Shown here piece by piece: positions 12,101-24,995 of a stretch of 64,000 nucleotides of DNA. Position 1 is the first letter of the stretch; every line of letters begins with the position of its first letter. A program made the position numbers and the translations under genes. This stretch comes from Paraphaeosphaeria minitans. Its lineage: Eukaryota > Ascomycota > Dothideomycetes > Pleosporales > Didymosphaeriaceae. The stretch lies in assembly GCA_015832175.1 (NCBI GenBank), contig WJXW01000009.1:1116001-1180000 (forward strand), read 5' to 3'. The notes beneath the pieces are model-generated. The model had not been told where the DNA came from, ran no database searches, and saw only the letters and a list, made by a program, of their open reading frames with translations.

Positions 12101-15100
12101 ATAGGAGGAAGCTTAGATACAGTATATCCTATAGTGTCTAGCTAGTGCTTTAACTACTAATTTATTTTTAGGCCCCCTATTTACACTTAGTTAAGGAAAC
12201 ACCCCCTACCTATAGATAATATCCTTATAGAGGAACTTTATAACACTTTTTAAATCTACCCTAATAAGCGCTCTAGCTTTCGGCTATCCTAAGGCGTATT
12301 CCCTAGTAATAACAAGGAAAGATTTCTAATACTTACTTGTAGGTATATAGGTAATATTAATAGTCTATTGTTTATATAAGGTTCTAGGGTTACTAATCTT
12401 AAGGCTTATCTCTATCTAATTACCTTATTTAGTAGCACAGATAGCATATTTCTTTAGCTTAGTTTAAATTATCTTAAACTAGCTCTCCTACTAGAACTAA
12501 GACTAGATTATAGTATTTATAGCCTAGATTCCTTTGTAGTAGAGGTGCTAGTAGACCTTCTAAATAAGTGCCTTTTAAATATCTAGGTTATTAATTACCC
12601 TTTAGATAGTAAGATTTAGGGTTAACTTCTTAAATAGTAGGTTTGCTTTTATAAAAAAGGTTTAGGCCTTCTTTGTCTATAAAAGGCGGCTTTTCTAGGG
12701 TATTAGCCTGTTAGGTCTTTTTCTAGATAGTAAGAACCTCACTATCTCTTCTAATTCTTCTAAAAAGTCTTTACTAAGAATCTAGGCCTCTTATAAGGTA
12801 AACACTAAGCTATTATTATGCTTCTCCACTATATAGTCTATAAAGGGACCTAGGTCTTCTTCTAATTCTTCTAGCGCTGTCCATCCTTTTGGTTAGGGGT
12901 ACCTTAATAATCTATTAGTAATAATATTATGTTTTCTTAGCCTATAGACAATTTTAAAGTCCTATAGCAGTATTATACCTAGCTATTAGTTTATAACTAA
13001 TCCAAGGAGGTTAGTAAAAGACTAGTTAAGCTATGAAATTAGAGTAGCCGCATCTGTTTTAATAATAAATTAGGTTCTATATAGGTATAGCGTAAACTTC
13101 TTTAGTGCCTATACTACCGCTTTGCATTTAAGCTTAGTTAAGTACCACTTTAATTCTACTTTAGACTATAGTGTACTTTTAAACTGCACTAGGTAGCGCT
13201 TTCTATCCTCTCCTACTTGCTTAATATAGGCTCCTCCTCCTTATAAACTTACGTTTACGCAGACAAAGATCTGCCTTTCTAATTTATAATTAAGAGTTAT
13301 AAGAACTAGTGCAGTACTAATGCTCTCCTTTAGAATATTTATTAATTAGCGCTTAAGATCTCTCTACTTCTATTCTTAGCCTTTCCTAGTAAGTATGTAC
13401 AAAGGTTTTACTTCAATAGAAAAGTAGAAAATTTATTAGTAATAGTAAGTGTAAATCCTAATAAACTATTAAACTTCTCCTTAATTTGTGCATTCTTTCT
13501 AGTACAAAATTTTAGCCACTTTCTTATCTTAGGGTAATTGGCTATTAGGCAATACTTTATATTCTATAACTTCTATTTAGTTTACTCTCTAGAAGGATTT
13601 TATTTCTAATATAGTGGCATAGGCCCTCTCTAGGTTAGCAAGTACCCTATTTAGCTACATAATATATTTAAGCACAAATTAGCGTACCCTAGAAAGGGCT
13701 TTTTTATCCCTATAGGTTAACCTTAGTCCTGCTAATACAATATTGTTAATAAAGGGTAAAGTATTAGGCAAATGCCTCTAAAGGATTATTAATATAGCTC
13801 TCTAGAAAACTCCTAGTAAATTTATTATACTTTATAGTAGTGTACAGTGCCTTACAAGGCCTATAGGTGTCTAGAAAGCTATTATATCTCTTAAGGCTGT
13901 ATAGAGCGGTATCTAGTTAAACCCTAAAAATAGATTAAATAGAGAGTAGATTACTCTACCTCTATTCCTCTCTAAAATCTTATTAGCTAAGGGTAGGAGA
14001 TTAGTATCTCTTTCTAAAACCTTATTGTAGAACTAGGCGTTGTTAATTAATTAGTACCCTTTGTCTTTCTTTAGTACTAGGAACTAGGGGTTTTAATATT
14101 AGCTATTGTATATTTTAAGGACTTTTTAGTTAATCTAATCTAAAATTATCTAGTGTACTACAGGCACTAGCTTTTTTGGGCAGTTAAAGCCTCTTACCTG
14201 CTAGGTTTTATATAGGATAGTTTAAATCTAGTATAGAGGCATAATATCCTTACTAATAGTTATTATCTCACTAAATTCCTAGGCTAGAGCTGCCTCCTAA
14301 TAGAACATTAGCTTATAGATAAGTAAAATTTCTATAGGTTTAGCTAGTCTCTAACATTTATCTCCTTTAGTTATTTAGGTGTTAATTAGTGCCCCCTTCT
14401 AAAATCTATATACCTACGTTCGAATATTCCTAAATATACATCTAGTTAAAGTCCCTAAAAAGCTATTATAGCTTATTATTATTTAATAGCTCTTTTTCTC
14501 TAATCTAATCTCTCTACCTCTAATAGGCGGTCTCCTCTTAGGTTATCTATAGGCTAAACCTTATTTACCACCTTCTTATACACAGTATAGGTAGTTCCTA
14601 ATTACCTAGTTACTATTACCTAACATTCTTACGCTTATTATCTAATTAATTCTACTTAACTAATTTCCTACTTATCTTCTCTATCTTCTACCTCTTTATC
14701 ACTAAGGTATACACTAATAGGGTAACCCTATAGTAAGTGTACTTCCCCTATAAGCACACCCTTTACACATTTCCTAAATCCTTATTACTTGTCTTATAGT
14801 TAGAAAGTAGTAGAGTATCTAACCTAAGGAAAGAGACTATTCTTTTCCTATCTATAAAGGTAACCCTATATAGGCATTAGCCTATTAGGGTAAATTCTAT
14901 AGCTAACTAAGTAGCTATTATAAAGGGGGTGCCTAGGATAATAGGCCTCCTAACGTTTTTTATAATCTTAAAATAAGTAGGAATTATAATTAGCCTAACT
15001 TTAAGTAGTACACTATAGGTAGTTCCTATATACTTATCTAAATCTCTACTAGCTCCTACTATACCTAATTATTCTTTAGCAGGTAAGTAGCTCTAATCTT

Positions 15101-17844
15101 AGTCCTAGATTATAATATTAAGTGCTCTTGCAGTAGTATACCTTATAATATTTAGTTCTAATCCTAAGTTAAGCAGAACCTTACAGTAGCTTCTAAGAAT
15201 AGTAATAAAATAGATAGGGAGTTTTACTAGAATACTCTAAACTCCTATCTATTCTTCTAGCTTAGTGCGACTTTAGAGGTTAACCTTATTAGCCTCTTCC
15301 TAATATTTATTCTATACCTCTCTAATACTATATTAGGTATTCTGTGCAGCGTTTCCTTACGCGATCTAGTGTAGGCTAGGGCGTAACTTCTCTATTATTA
15401 CTTCTAATAGGATAGCAGGTTCTTAAGGGTAGTCCTAACTTCGTTTTTCTATTAAAACTTGTCTTTATTATATTCCTATAAAAACATTTCCTAATTTACT
15501 CCTGTCTAATTAGTTATTAGGCTCCTTTTCTTTTCTAGAGAGTAGTTACTAGGCCTTTAAATGTAGTTTGTCCTAAGAAAATATTAATCTAACTATAATA
15601 CCTCTTACCTCTTAGGTTAGTGCTACTATTAGAATAGAATTAGTATTTAGGGTGTTAATAAGTGCAATTAGCTCTTTATCTAATAGAGGAGCAGAGGCTA
15701 ATTAAGTATCCTTTTTTCTGCTAGCAGCCTTAGCTTCTAGTATAGCTTAGATAATACTCTCCTCTATTATTTAAGTAGGTTTAGAAGCTCTTTAGTTTAC
15801 TTTTATAACTACTACTTATAGCACTAATTTATTATTATTAATTATTAGCAGAGAAAATCCTGGGCGGAATTCTCTAATCCATAGCTAGGGATTAATCCTA
15901 ACCCTTCTTTCTTAAAGGTCTCTTGTTTAAGCCACTAACACTAGTTTACTTACTCTAGCCCCTATAACCTTTTTAATACTTAGTTAGTTCTATTATTCTT
16001 GTAAGCTCTTTTCTACTACCCTAGTCCTAGTAGTATTTACTTCCTTACTTATATTAACTTCTTTAGATAGGTAGGAGACCTCTAATAGAATAGCATAGAA
16101 GGCTTTAGCCCTTCTTATTACTTTTATTTCTAGCTCTTAGTCTCCCTACTTACTACTTATTAACCTAAAATATGATTAGTCTAATTTGTATTTAAAATAG
16201 GCAGAGGCTTTTTTACCCTCTAGACTTAGCACTTAGCTAAAATTCTTCTCTAAATCCTTATTAGTAACGTTAAAATACTATTTAATTTCCCTAAGTAGGT
16301 ACTAGAGCTGTGCATCTCCCTAAGAGCAGGGTATAGGCCCTCTAAATTTCTCTATCTAAAGGTGTTTTAGGCTATAGTAGAAGTTAAAAAACTAGCTATT
16401 AGTGTTAAAGATTTTATAGTACCAACCTCTTTTAATAAGGCCTTAGCGCTAGGAGTAGTCCTTTATAATGTGCCTAGTCTCTTTATAGGTCCTACAAGCC
16501 TAGACTTAATATTCCTAATCGCGAATTACCTAAGTACCTACACTAGGGTTTATAATAGGGTTATAAGAGCTCTTAAATAACCTATTATTACGTTCTATAA
16601 AAACAGTTAGCCCTATAAGCTTATTAAAAGCGTATTAGTTATTAGCTAGCTTATTAAGAATAAGACTAGGAGCAGTAGGCATAAAAGCCTTCTATTACTT
16701 ATATTCTTCTATAGTAAAGGTAAGTCCTCCTATCTTTATAATAACCTCTTAGACTTATGCATCTACTTCTTCCTTATAATCTTTATTTCCTCCTATTCTT
16801 ATTTCCTTCTATACCTTAAAGAACTTCCTAGGTAGTAGAATAAGTGGGATTACTAATAAAGCAGCTTTAGAGTAAGCTAGATTTATAGTAACCTATCTCT
16901 CCTCCTACTATATAGCCCTAATTGCCTTATTCTAGTCTCTGCACTAGTGAAAGAAATTGTATATTTCTTACACCTAATAGGTGTTTATATTACCTCCTCT
17001 TAAGTAACTCTCTATTAGCATTCTATATATAACTATAGTCTTATTATCTTAGCTAAGACCTCTAAAGAAAAGAGTCCCTACTTCTATCTATATAATCTAT
17101 AATTAGGCAAAGGTAGCTTAGGTATAGCTATTAAACTTATAGAAGTAGTTATTTAGTGTAATAGACTACTAGCTTAATTTATTAAGCTAGCTCTTAAGGT
17201 AGGCTCTAGTTAATTTTTAGTACTCTAAGTCTATTAATAAGTACTTAGAGCAAAGTATTTTCTAAAAGTCTTCCTAGTTAACTAAAGCGCTTCTGTAGGC
17301 TAGCAGTTTTTTAATATCCCTTTAGTAGGTACCTAAGTAAAAGTAAGGTAGCTTTTATTTCTTAAGCTCTTTACTCTACTCTACTTCTTCTACTTAAAAG
17401 TTATAGTCTTCTAAGAAAGTAGTAATATTAATACTACTAAAGCTTAGTGTATTACTATTATTTAGGCTTAGAGTAAACTAAGCTACGTTTCTCTTTTAGG
17501 GAAAGCCTTCTATTCCTAGTCCTCTATCTTTAAACTATTTTCTTTCGTCTATATTTTCTAAAAAGTAATTAGTAATACCCTAGCTTATCTAACTAGTGCT
17601 GCTCTTAGCAGAAGTAGTTAGATAAATGGGTTATTATAAAACCTATATAAATCTATTTTATCTCTTTTCTATTTTTCTTCTGTTATCTACTTATTCTTAT
17701 ATTAGCTTTCTATTAGCGATTTAGCTTTAGGTATACGGATAACAATCTTACTTAATAGAATCCTACTACTAATACCTTACTTCCCCTTTTGTCCCTAACT
17801 TAATTATTACTTAGACTAGAATTGTTTAACGTCTATCGCATTCG

Positions 17845-18215
17845 CTCTTTCTAGGAGTCTAGTAGCTACTTAAAGGTCCTCTAGTCTATCGCTCTTTCTA
17901 CCTAATAGCTGCTTAAAAGTCTATTAGTCTGTTGTTATTTTGTTCCTAGGTAACTAATAACTACTTAAAAGTCTATATAGTCTGTACTAGCACTAGATAG
18001 CTGCTTAAAAGTCTATTAGTCTATTGTTATTTTATTTCTAGGTAACTAGTAACTACTTAAAAGTCTATTAATCTGTTTATCTAGGCAACTAATAACTACT
18101 TAAAAGTCTATATAGTCTATTTGTCTGTGTACCTAATAGCTACTCGAAAGTCTATTAGTCTTATTACTCTATTCTTAGCTATTTAGCAGCTACTTAAAAG
18201 TCTACTAAATAGCTT
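17845..18215 (-). repeat. Degenerate tandem repeats in the leader of element 2
   Basis: About nine copies of a block containing CTACTTAAAAGTCTATTAGT occur, the reverse complement of the leader array in element 1 (2200-2545). The array lies just inside the 5' LTR, and copies differ by RIP-like transitions and spacer length. Confidence 0.7.
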
Positions 18216-18291
18216 CTATTAGTTCTCTAAATACTTATTGCTATACTTCTCTACATCCTTTTAAAAGCAGCCCTATATCCTTTACTAAAAA

Positions 18292-18531
18292 TGTAGTGTT
18301 ATAGGTGCGTTTGCCTTAAGTAAAGAATATAAAAGAATAAGTTAAGTTATCCTATCTAAAATCTATTATATAAATCTAACTACTCTAATTGTCTATCGGG
18401 TCTTTTCGTGTCTTGTCTAGTTGGCGCTCACTTCTCCTCCTTTGTCTATTCCCTAATTAGCTATCTTAAACAACAGCTAATTAGCCCTATGTTTCTCCGA
18501 TTCTCCATCGTAGGCCAACCTTTACACTACA
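18292..18531 (-). repeat. 5' LTR of element 2
   Basis: This 240 bp repeat ends on the + strand with CCTTTACACTACA, the inverse of the element start. It is followed by GTAT at 18532-18535, the partner of 8904-8907. Confidence 0.85.
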
Positions 18532-19550
18532 GTATTTAAGAATTTATTTCCTTACTAACCTAGTAGAGGCGCTATCTATTTAGAAACTACTAAAGGCTAT
18601 ATTTATACTAGGGGGGGCGACTACTATTCTATTACTATAATAAAGTAGGGATACAGTAGCGGAACCTAGCTCCTAGATTAGGCTAGAGTTTTTAAGGGCT
18701 AAGTTTAGGTACCGCTTATACTACTAGGCTAAGTAGTAGAATTCTACTATAAAGGTAGGTAGTGTTCTAGTTATAGGCTTCTAGAGGGTAGTGCTATACG
18801 TTCTAGAATTATAGATATATAAATTGCTATTAACCTAGCCTTGCCCTACGTATTTAATCTAGAGGCGTAGAGCCTACCTTAGGCCTAGGTTATTAGCGAA
18901 GAGGGTAGAATTATACTAGTAGGTAGCCTTAGTGTAGTAGTAGGCGCTATAGAAGCGGCCTTAGAATAGTTAATAATGTTAATATCTACTATAGCTGTAA
19001 ATAAAACGCTAAAAAAAAAAGGCTAAGAGGCTAAAAAAAGTATAGAGGCGCATAGCGCGGGAATAGAAAGGGAACTAGATTAGGGCTAAAAGGAGGCAAG
19101 AATAGAGGTAGTTATAGATAGTTAAGGAAGTTAGAATAGACGTAGGTTAAGGTTAGTATAGAAAAGAGAGAGTAGAAAAGGGAAGTAGAGTAACGTAGAT
19201 ATAAAGAGACTATAATAGCGACGCACTACTAAGGCAATAGATATATAATAATTATATTAGAAAGGGTAGGAGCGCCGTCCTATCGCCTTATAATAATAAG
19301 GTAAATAAATAAACTACCTAATAAGGGCCCTTACTATAAGACTGCCTTAGGGCCGCCTCTACACTATAAAAAAACCCTTACTAAAATAATAATAAGTTCC
19401 TAATAGAAGAATAACGCCTATAATACTACTATCTTACTATAGCACTATATTTCTAAGATCTCTAAGGCTTACCTTTTAACTATAAAACGTTTAAACTAAG
19501 TAAGGTCTAGGGTATATAATAGGCTAGGGCTATGCCCTAGCCTTTAGAAG
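18532..19550 (+). other. Relic DNA right of element 2, partly Lys/Arg-codon rich
   Basis: AT-rich RIP-mutated sequence that by position should continue relic A after element 2. It includes a GGGGGGGCG stretch near 18611 and a purine-rich stretch at about 19005-19200 that would encode a Lys/Arg-rich segment if unmutated. No LTR of relic A was identified with confidence. No intact reading frame is present. Confidence 0.4.
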
Positions 19551-20370
19551 GATCTTAAAGAAAGGAACTACCCTAAAGAAGTAGACCTACTAAGGAAAAC
19601 TCTTCTTATAAGCGGCACACCCCCTATAGAGACTTAATATCTAGAATTTATCCTTTACATCTGGCACTTACAGTTCTATTCACTCTCTAAGACTAGCCTA
19701 TAATATATATAACAACTCTATCTACAATTTAATAAAGATAATGCCTTTCTATACTATATATAGTAAGCACCCTATTTTTACTACACCTCCTATGAATAGT
19801 AGACTAGAGGGGAAGCTACTAGATGTAGTTAAAAGAGTAAAATATATATATAGCGTACACGTATTACTTATAGAGCACCTATGCTTAGTATAAGAGTACT
19901 AGAGCTAGTACTATAATAAGAAGTATAAGTAAGAGTTATTCTAGAGAGGCGACTTAGTCCTACTTAGTATAAAGAATATATATATACCTTATTAACTAAA
20001 TAAGAAGCTATTAGGAAAATTTATTAGGCCCTTTTAAGTGTAGGATATAGTTAGAATGTAGGTATACTACCTACTTCTCCTACTATACTATTATATTTAT
20101 AACGTGTTTTATATTTCCCTTCTTAAATAATAGAAACTAAGGCTAGGAGTAAAAGACATTAACACCTAACTACTAGAGGTTACATCTAAAGGAAGAGAAG
20201 TCTAGGAAGTAGAAGAAATCCTAGCTAAGTAAATAAGAAAGGGGTAAAAGTAATACCTACTCTACTAAAAAGACTATAATAAGACTTAGGATACCTAGAT
20301 TCTAGAGTTAGACTTTAAAAATGTAGATAACTTAGTTTAAACTTTTAAAGGAAAAAGAGCTGTGTAAATA
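19550..20370 (+). pseudogene. Second chromovirus tail (integrase C-terminus plus chromodomain), relic B
   Basis: Read on the + strand, 19890-20110 resembles the C-terminal end of a Ty3/Gypsy integrase (a basic stretch, then a G-P-F-K segment near 20030). The stretch 20190-20350 resembles a chromodomain: W/E-V-E-E-I-L-A-S-K, then K-K-Y-Y-L, then a W-E-P-like block. The upstream pol domains of this copy are missing, so it is truncated. Stops occur throughout. It differs from the chromodomain region of relic A (8660-8830), so it is a separate insertion. Confidence 0.55.
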
Positions 20371-21668
20371 CAAAAGAGGTAAAGAATATAATAAGGGTAT
20401 ATAGAACGTAGATATAATATATATTATTATAGAATACTATAGCTTATAAAGCACTTATAGCTTATTAAGAGTATTTACTTAAGCCCTATAGGCTAGCTTC
20501 TAAAAAGTAATCTAACTAAACTATACACTGCCTACGCCCCCCCTACTTCTTATCTTTATAATCCTTACTATCCTTACTATTCTTACTTACTATACTTTTA
20601 GTAGTAACCTTTTCTCTACTCTTTTTATTGCTATTATCTAAGTTACCTTTATTATAGCAAGAAGTAGACGCTAGATTAACCTAGAGTAAGCTATTAGTAT
20701 ACGTTTTAAGTGTAGGAAAAGTGTAAACTTACTATCTAGTATATAAGGAGAATAACTACTTTAAGAGCACTAGTAATCTAACACTACTTTACTAGAATTA
20801 AGCCTAGGTACTAAGGGCTAGTAGTAGGTACCTAAGTTACTACACCTATAGGTGTACTAATATAAGCTATAATACACTAGTAGTTAGCTACCTCTAAGTT
20901 AAATTACTTTTAGTAATAAGCTAGCTTTAAGCCTACTACCTTTATATATTTATTTATCTTACACTGCCTACCTAGGGTCTCTATAACTATAATATAGTAG
21001 TAGTTATAAAGGGCGTATAGGCGATTAAGGCGCCTATTTATTATCTTTAGTACCTATAAGTATTAGCTAAAGCGCATATATAGCGCGTAACTCTAGATAT
21101 ACTAAGTTATAGCCTCTACAATTGCCTTTAATATAATAGTTATAGCGTTTATACTTATCTTTTATATAGTCCTTAGAAAGCTTTGCTAAGTTCTATACGT
21201 AGCGTATATAGATTATAAGCACTATATTATAGTCTACACACTTAGTATTTCTACTAAACGCGAAGGTAGTAGCACTATATAGGTTAGACTTCTTAATATA
21301 CTTAGGTACTAGGTAGTATAGCATCTTAAATAATTAAGAAGGTTATTTAAAGGTTAAGCGCTTTATCTATACTAAAAATATAGTAGTTATATATTATATA
21401 GGTAGAGAGTATATAAAGATTAAAATAATATTAAGACTATATAGTCCTACTGCCCTATATCCTAAAAGGCTATAGTAAATAAAAAGAGTAGGAGCCTTAT
21501 AATAAATAATACGCGTAATGCGTTTATAACGTATACTATTTACTTATAACGCGCTATTATCGCGTATATAATATATACCCCTATAGATACTCTTTTTTTT
21601 CTTATAGGATAAGGTTTTTATTAAGGCTATAGTATACTATAAAGGACTATAGCTAGAGGGGGAGGTTC
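20371..21668. other. RIP-mutated DNA, content not recognised
   Basis: AT-rich sequence with no open frame and no motif I could assign on either strand. Composition matches the rest of the block, so it is probably more decayed repeat. Confidence 0.5.
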
Positions 21669-22461
21669 TGTAATAAGTAGATTACAATATTATTATAGTG
21701 TTATAGTATTTAGCGCTAAGGACTTGTAAAGGGCCTATGCGCTAAGTGAACTAGCTGCGTAAAACCTACACTACGCCCTAACTCTATATAAAATAAGTAT
21801 TATTCTATTAATACTACTAAGTTATCCTTTTACTATCCTTCCTATTGTAAATTAAGTACTATTGCCTATAACCAGACCTTACACGAATTCTAATATAGGC
21901 TTATTATATATACTTATTTATACTTAGATAAAAAGCTTTAGTAAAGGCTCTTAGTCCTAAATTTATAGTTTATAGGTGTTGCTTAGCAACGTTAGTAGGT
22001 AACAAAGACGTTCTACCCTATAGTAGGAAGAAGTAATAAATTTAATATAATAGGCTTAATACTTAATAAGCTAAATTACTAAAAATAATACTTTTATAAA
22101 TTTATAAAGAGTAGAAGTTAAGCTTCTACTACTAGATTTTTATTTCTAGGGTTGGAAGATTGGATCTAAAGGACCTAATAGGCCTAAGGTTAAAGTATAT
22201 AGAACGAGGATATCTATTAGGGCGTAGCCTATAATAGTATTATTATATAAAGTCTAGTTATAGGTAATAGTATTTGCTTTACACTAAGAAAGATAGTAAA
22301 AGAATAACTTAATAGTATTAAGTAGAATAATACTTAGCTTCTATAAAGTTAGGGCGTAGTGTAGGTTTTGCGCAGTTAGCTCACTTAGCGCATAGGCCCC
22401 TTAAAGGGCCTTAGCGCCAGATGCCACAACACCACAATAATATCGTGATCTACCCGTTACA
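21669..22461. repeat. Inverted-repeat pair (foldback or head-to-head LTR-like copies)
   Basis: Left arm 21669-21903 and right arm about 22228-22461 are inverted copies of about 235 bp, roughly 80% alike, separated by about 325 bp. The outer ends read TGTAAYRRGTAGATYACR. The right end (22380-22461) keeps CpA and TpG sites, while the left arm carries the expected C-to-T and G-to-A changes at the same positions. No flanking target duplication was seen. It could be a MITE/foldback element or two solo LTRs of another family in opposite orientation; the TG start fits an LTR. Confidence 0.65.
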
Positions 22462-22639
22462 ATAATTGCGAAAGTTTAACACATTCGAGCGTTAACACAT
22501 CGTAAGAAACAGTAATCAGCGTTGACATTGAGACAGTCCAGATGTCGTGATAACAACGCAGATGAAGGAGCTCGAGCACTTATACGAAGCTGCTTGCTCG
22601 ATTAATATCTTTTTTTACCTATCCTCGATCAGAAGTCCT

Positions 22640-23828
22640 TCACTCGCGTCGATGACTTTTGGAGCTGGTTTGATCGCGCGGTCTCCGCTCCTCTTCGCGA
22701 CTTAGACCTTGCCTCCTTTCAGTATGTCGTTGCGACAATGTATGCTCATACCTCCGCTCGTGACTTCGACTGCGACTCCTAGGTCGGTGCTTATGCGACG
22801 AGAACCGTTCGTTGTTCCGACCACCGCGATCCTTGCGATCATCGTCCTCGTCATCCGCACGCTTCTTTCTTTTGCCATTCTTCTCTCGACGTGACGACCT
22901 TTCCTGTGCCGCTCTCAGTTCCATCATCTCCCGATCTCGCTCCGCCGCCCACTTCTTTTTGTCCTCCTTTGACCTTTTCAGCTGCACTTGGGCCCGTTGC
23001 ATGAGGGCGAAAGGGTCATTCGAAGTGATTCGCGATTCCTCTCTCTTCTTTCGTAGAGGGTCCTCGTTGCCCCACACATTCTTGTTTTCAAGGTGCGGAA
23101 ACGCAAGTGCCTTGTCACTGGACTCGTCTTGCTCAGCAGTCCTGCTGCTCCTCGAAGCATACCACGGTTGGTGTCCTAATCCTGACCGACCAGCTGCGTT
23201 GGAGAAACGCATTGTGTACTGATTCTCCAACTCACGCTCCTTCTTCTGCTTCTCCTTCTCGGCCTCCTCATTCTGATCGCGCTTCGTCTGCTCCTTTATG
23301 TCGACAGGAAACAAGTTAATGTTGCCGGCATAATCGATCAGTGGAGCATCGCTGGTAGGTTTTCTTAGCCTCACTAGACGGGCATCGAGGTCTCCAGGTT
23401 CGTCACCGCCGTCATCTTTGGCATAGACTGCAAGACGGATGTCTCTGTCAGTATCGTCTTCGCCGACGAGCTTCCGTCTCTTCTTATCATGTCCATCTCT
23501 GCGCCCGGGTCTGCTTATCTCGTCCTTGTGCGGTGGCTTCTCTTCCGGCAGCGGCGGGGGCGTATCGCCTCGAAGGATGGCGGTTCGTCGCGCGACGTCG
23601 GTTTCTTGGATGCGCTGTTCTTCGGCAGCTTCGCGGGCAGCGGCCGCAGCCTCATCGGCCTTGACGCGTGCAATATTGTCGGCATTGTAAACGTTCCATG
23701 ACTAGGACCGTCAGCGGATTGCTATGCTCTATACGACAGCACGGGAAAATACCTTCTTGCCAAGCAGATGGCTGGCTATTTGTCAGTGATGCTGGCCACT
23801 CACAGCGGGCACCGGCTTACAGAGGCAT
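22640..23828 (-). CDS. LENG1-like protein with CIR N-terminal (CBF1-interacting corepressor) domain
   Basis: A predicted 362-aa nuclear protein encoded by three exons: 23828-23821 (8 nt), 23771-23753 (19 nt) and 23701-22640. Both introns have GT..AG ends, and the first has a CTGAC branch site. Joined, the protein begins MPLHLLGKKSWNVYN, then a run of Ala/Glu/Arg typical of the CIR N domain (about residues 1-45). This N-terminus is what shows the family. The rest is charged: acidic Lys/Glu stretches, and an Arg/Ser- and Asp/Arg-rich tail (residues ~285-362) like those of splicing-associated proteins. The gene ends only 180 bp from the RIP-mutated block yet is intact. A role in RNA processing is inferred. 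It faces the next gene across a 564 bp shared intergenic region. Confidence 0.8.
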
Positions 23829-24392
23829 TGTGAGGCAAGCTGCATTACAGCAGCAGAAGCAGCGCAGACCTCAATGGCGACTGTTATCTCATGGCGAAAA
23901 ACAATGGCGCAAGTTGTTTCCCCGCGACTGTGCGGAGTACTGTCGCTGAAGATCTAGCTATGTGCAGACTAGTAAGATACCTACCCGCAAGCTTGGCAAT
24001 GCAGCCACGCCATCTGCGTCGTCGCGTGCACGTCGATGGCCGTAGCAGTTCTGCGTTCTTTTATTCGATTCTTCTTAGGTGTAGTGACCTTCTGCTTCGA
24101 GCGTGACACGAAGACATTCGGAAACATTTGACTCCAATTGTCATACCTCAGCACGTGTGCTCCTGGCACGTAGCGACCATGTACGACTTTCGCGCAAAGG
24201 TTTGCTGAAAGAGCGCGTCACGCCAAGAACCCAAGACTGAGGAAGCCATCGACTCAGACCGTCCGTCCGCGCAGAAGCACTATACCCCTGCAAGCTGAAT
24301 CTTCGCACCGCGAACCTATCGAAGGCACCACTACCGTGTGGAACACCTTCTACCTTGTACTAGTCCTAATCGTAGAGCGTATCTCCTCTGCG
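23829..24392. promoter_or_regulatory. Divergent intergenic region
   Basis: 564 bp between two start codons on opposite strands. It presumably holds both promoters. I saw no clear TATA box or binding site, and the small open frames here overlap intron and UTR sequence. Confidence 0.4.
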
Positions 24393-24995
24393 ATGCCTAC
24401 CTGGCTCGCCCACGGCTTCCGTTGGCCTCGCGTCGCCATTCGCATTCACATTATCCTCGAAAACCTGGAAGACTGCGCGGCCGAATGGCTCATGGCCCCG
24501 GCAACCACCGCACAGCTCACACAGAACTTTCGCAAGCAATTTCCCGAACAACTTGCGCATCTGCCCTCTTTACGCTTCATCGAGCAATACGATCCCGACG
24601 ATGAACTCACCAAAGATCAGCCGTACGCATACGTGTGCGACCAAGTGACAGAGATTAAGCTGGGCGTCGACATTGATGAGGTGCGAGGTGTGGGCGTGCA
24701 AAGTGACACATGGAGCGCCCTGGTGGAGCTGCGTGACAAAGTTGCGCCCGGAGAAAAGGTAGGCTGGTTTGTGGTGGTCAATGGCGACGTGGAGAGGTGG
24801 GCACCACCGCTCAGCGGCGATGAAAATGACGAGGACACCGAGACGGAATTGAGTGTGAACGGAAACGGAGTACGGGATAGCCCGATGAGTCCTGCTAGTC
24901 AGCAAAGCAGTGTAGCCAAATCCGACCAAGATGACACTGGAAAGAAGAGAGGACTGAAAAAGTGGTTCGGAAAGATACGACGAGCTAGGAGGTGA
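24393..24995 (+). CDS. Conserved ascomycete protein of unknown function (200 aa)
   Basis: A single-exon gene. The first ATG in frame is at 24393 (MPTWLAHGFRWPR...); the open frame extends upstream only through non-ATG codons. Residues 1-130 form an ordered-looking domain with hydrophobic segments (RIHIILENLEDCAAEWLM, then a V-G-W-F-V-V-V strand). Residues ~140-200 are acidic, Ser/Asn-rich and end in a basic cluster, GKKRGLKKWFGKIRRARR, which could be a nuclear or membrane-binding signal. The N-terminal block resembles proteins that, as I recall, are annotated 'developmental regulator' in other ascomycetes; I cannot verify that and no biochemical activity is implied. No signal peptide or membrane segment. 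Confidence 0.7.
   Translation: MPTWLAHGFRWPRVAIRIHIILENLEDCAAEWLMAPATTAQLTQNFRKQFPEQLAHLPSLRFIEQYDPDDELTKDQPYAYVCDQVTEIKLGVDIDEVRGVGVQSDTWSALVELRDKVAPGEKVGWFVVVNGDVERWAPPLSGDENDEDTETELSVNGNGVRDSPMSPASQQSSVAKSDQDDTGKKRGLKKWFGKIRRARR

Larger units (their letters stand above)
8908..18531 (-). mobile_element. LTR retrotransposon element 2 (full-length Ty3/Gypsy type, RIP-inactivated)
   Basis: An element of 9624 bp is bounded by 240 bp LTRs (8908-9147 and 18292-18531) and flanked by GTAT. It is read right to left. The 5' LTR is followed by the repeat-rich leader (18215-17845), a gag-like region and a pol region. RNase H is readable on the - strand near 13050-13150 (A-V-V-x-A-L-K-K-F, then Y-L-Y-x-T-x-F-I-I-K-T-D-A). 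An integrase motif lies near 12070-12112 (S-S-Y-N-S-x-A-x-G-L-V-x-x-G). Reverse transcriptase should lie between about 13300 and 14300, but I did not resolve its active site. About 2 kb separates the end of integrase from the 3' LTR, longer than a simple UTR. All frames carry stops. It is the parent form of element 1. Confidence 0.82.
1..22461. other. AT-rich, RIP-mutated repeat compartment
   Basis: This block has no protein-coding gene; the longest open frame is about 60 codons. The sequence is dominated by CTA and TAG trinucleotides, and CpA and TpG dinucleotides are nearly missing (whole 60-base lines hold no TG). CG, GC and CC are still present. That pattern fits repeat-induced point mutation acting on CpA. 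Degraded Ty3/Gypsy pol motifs are readable throughout, and paired LTR copies differ mostly by C/T and G/A changes. Composition switches to ordinary gene-rich DNA within about 100 bp around 22380-22460. RIP is inferred from composition and from comparing repeat copies. Confidence 0.9.
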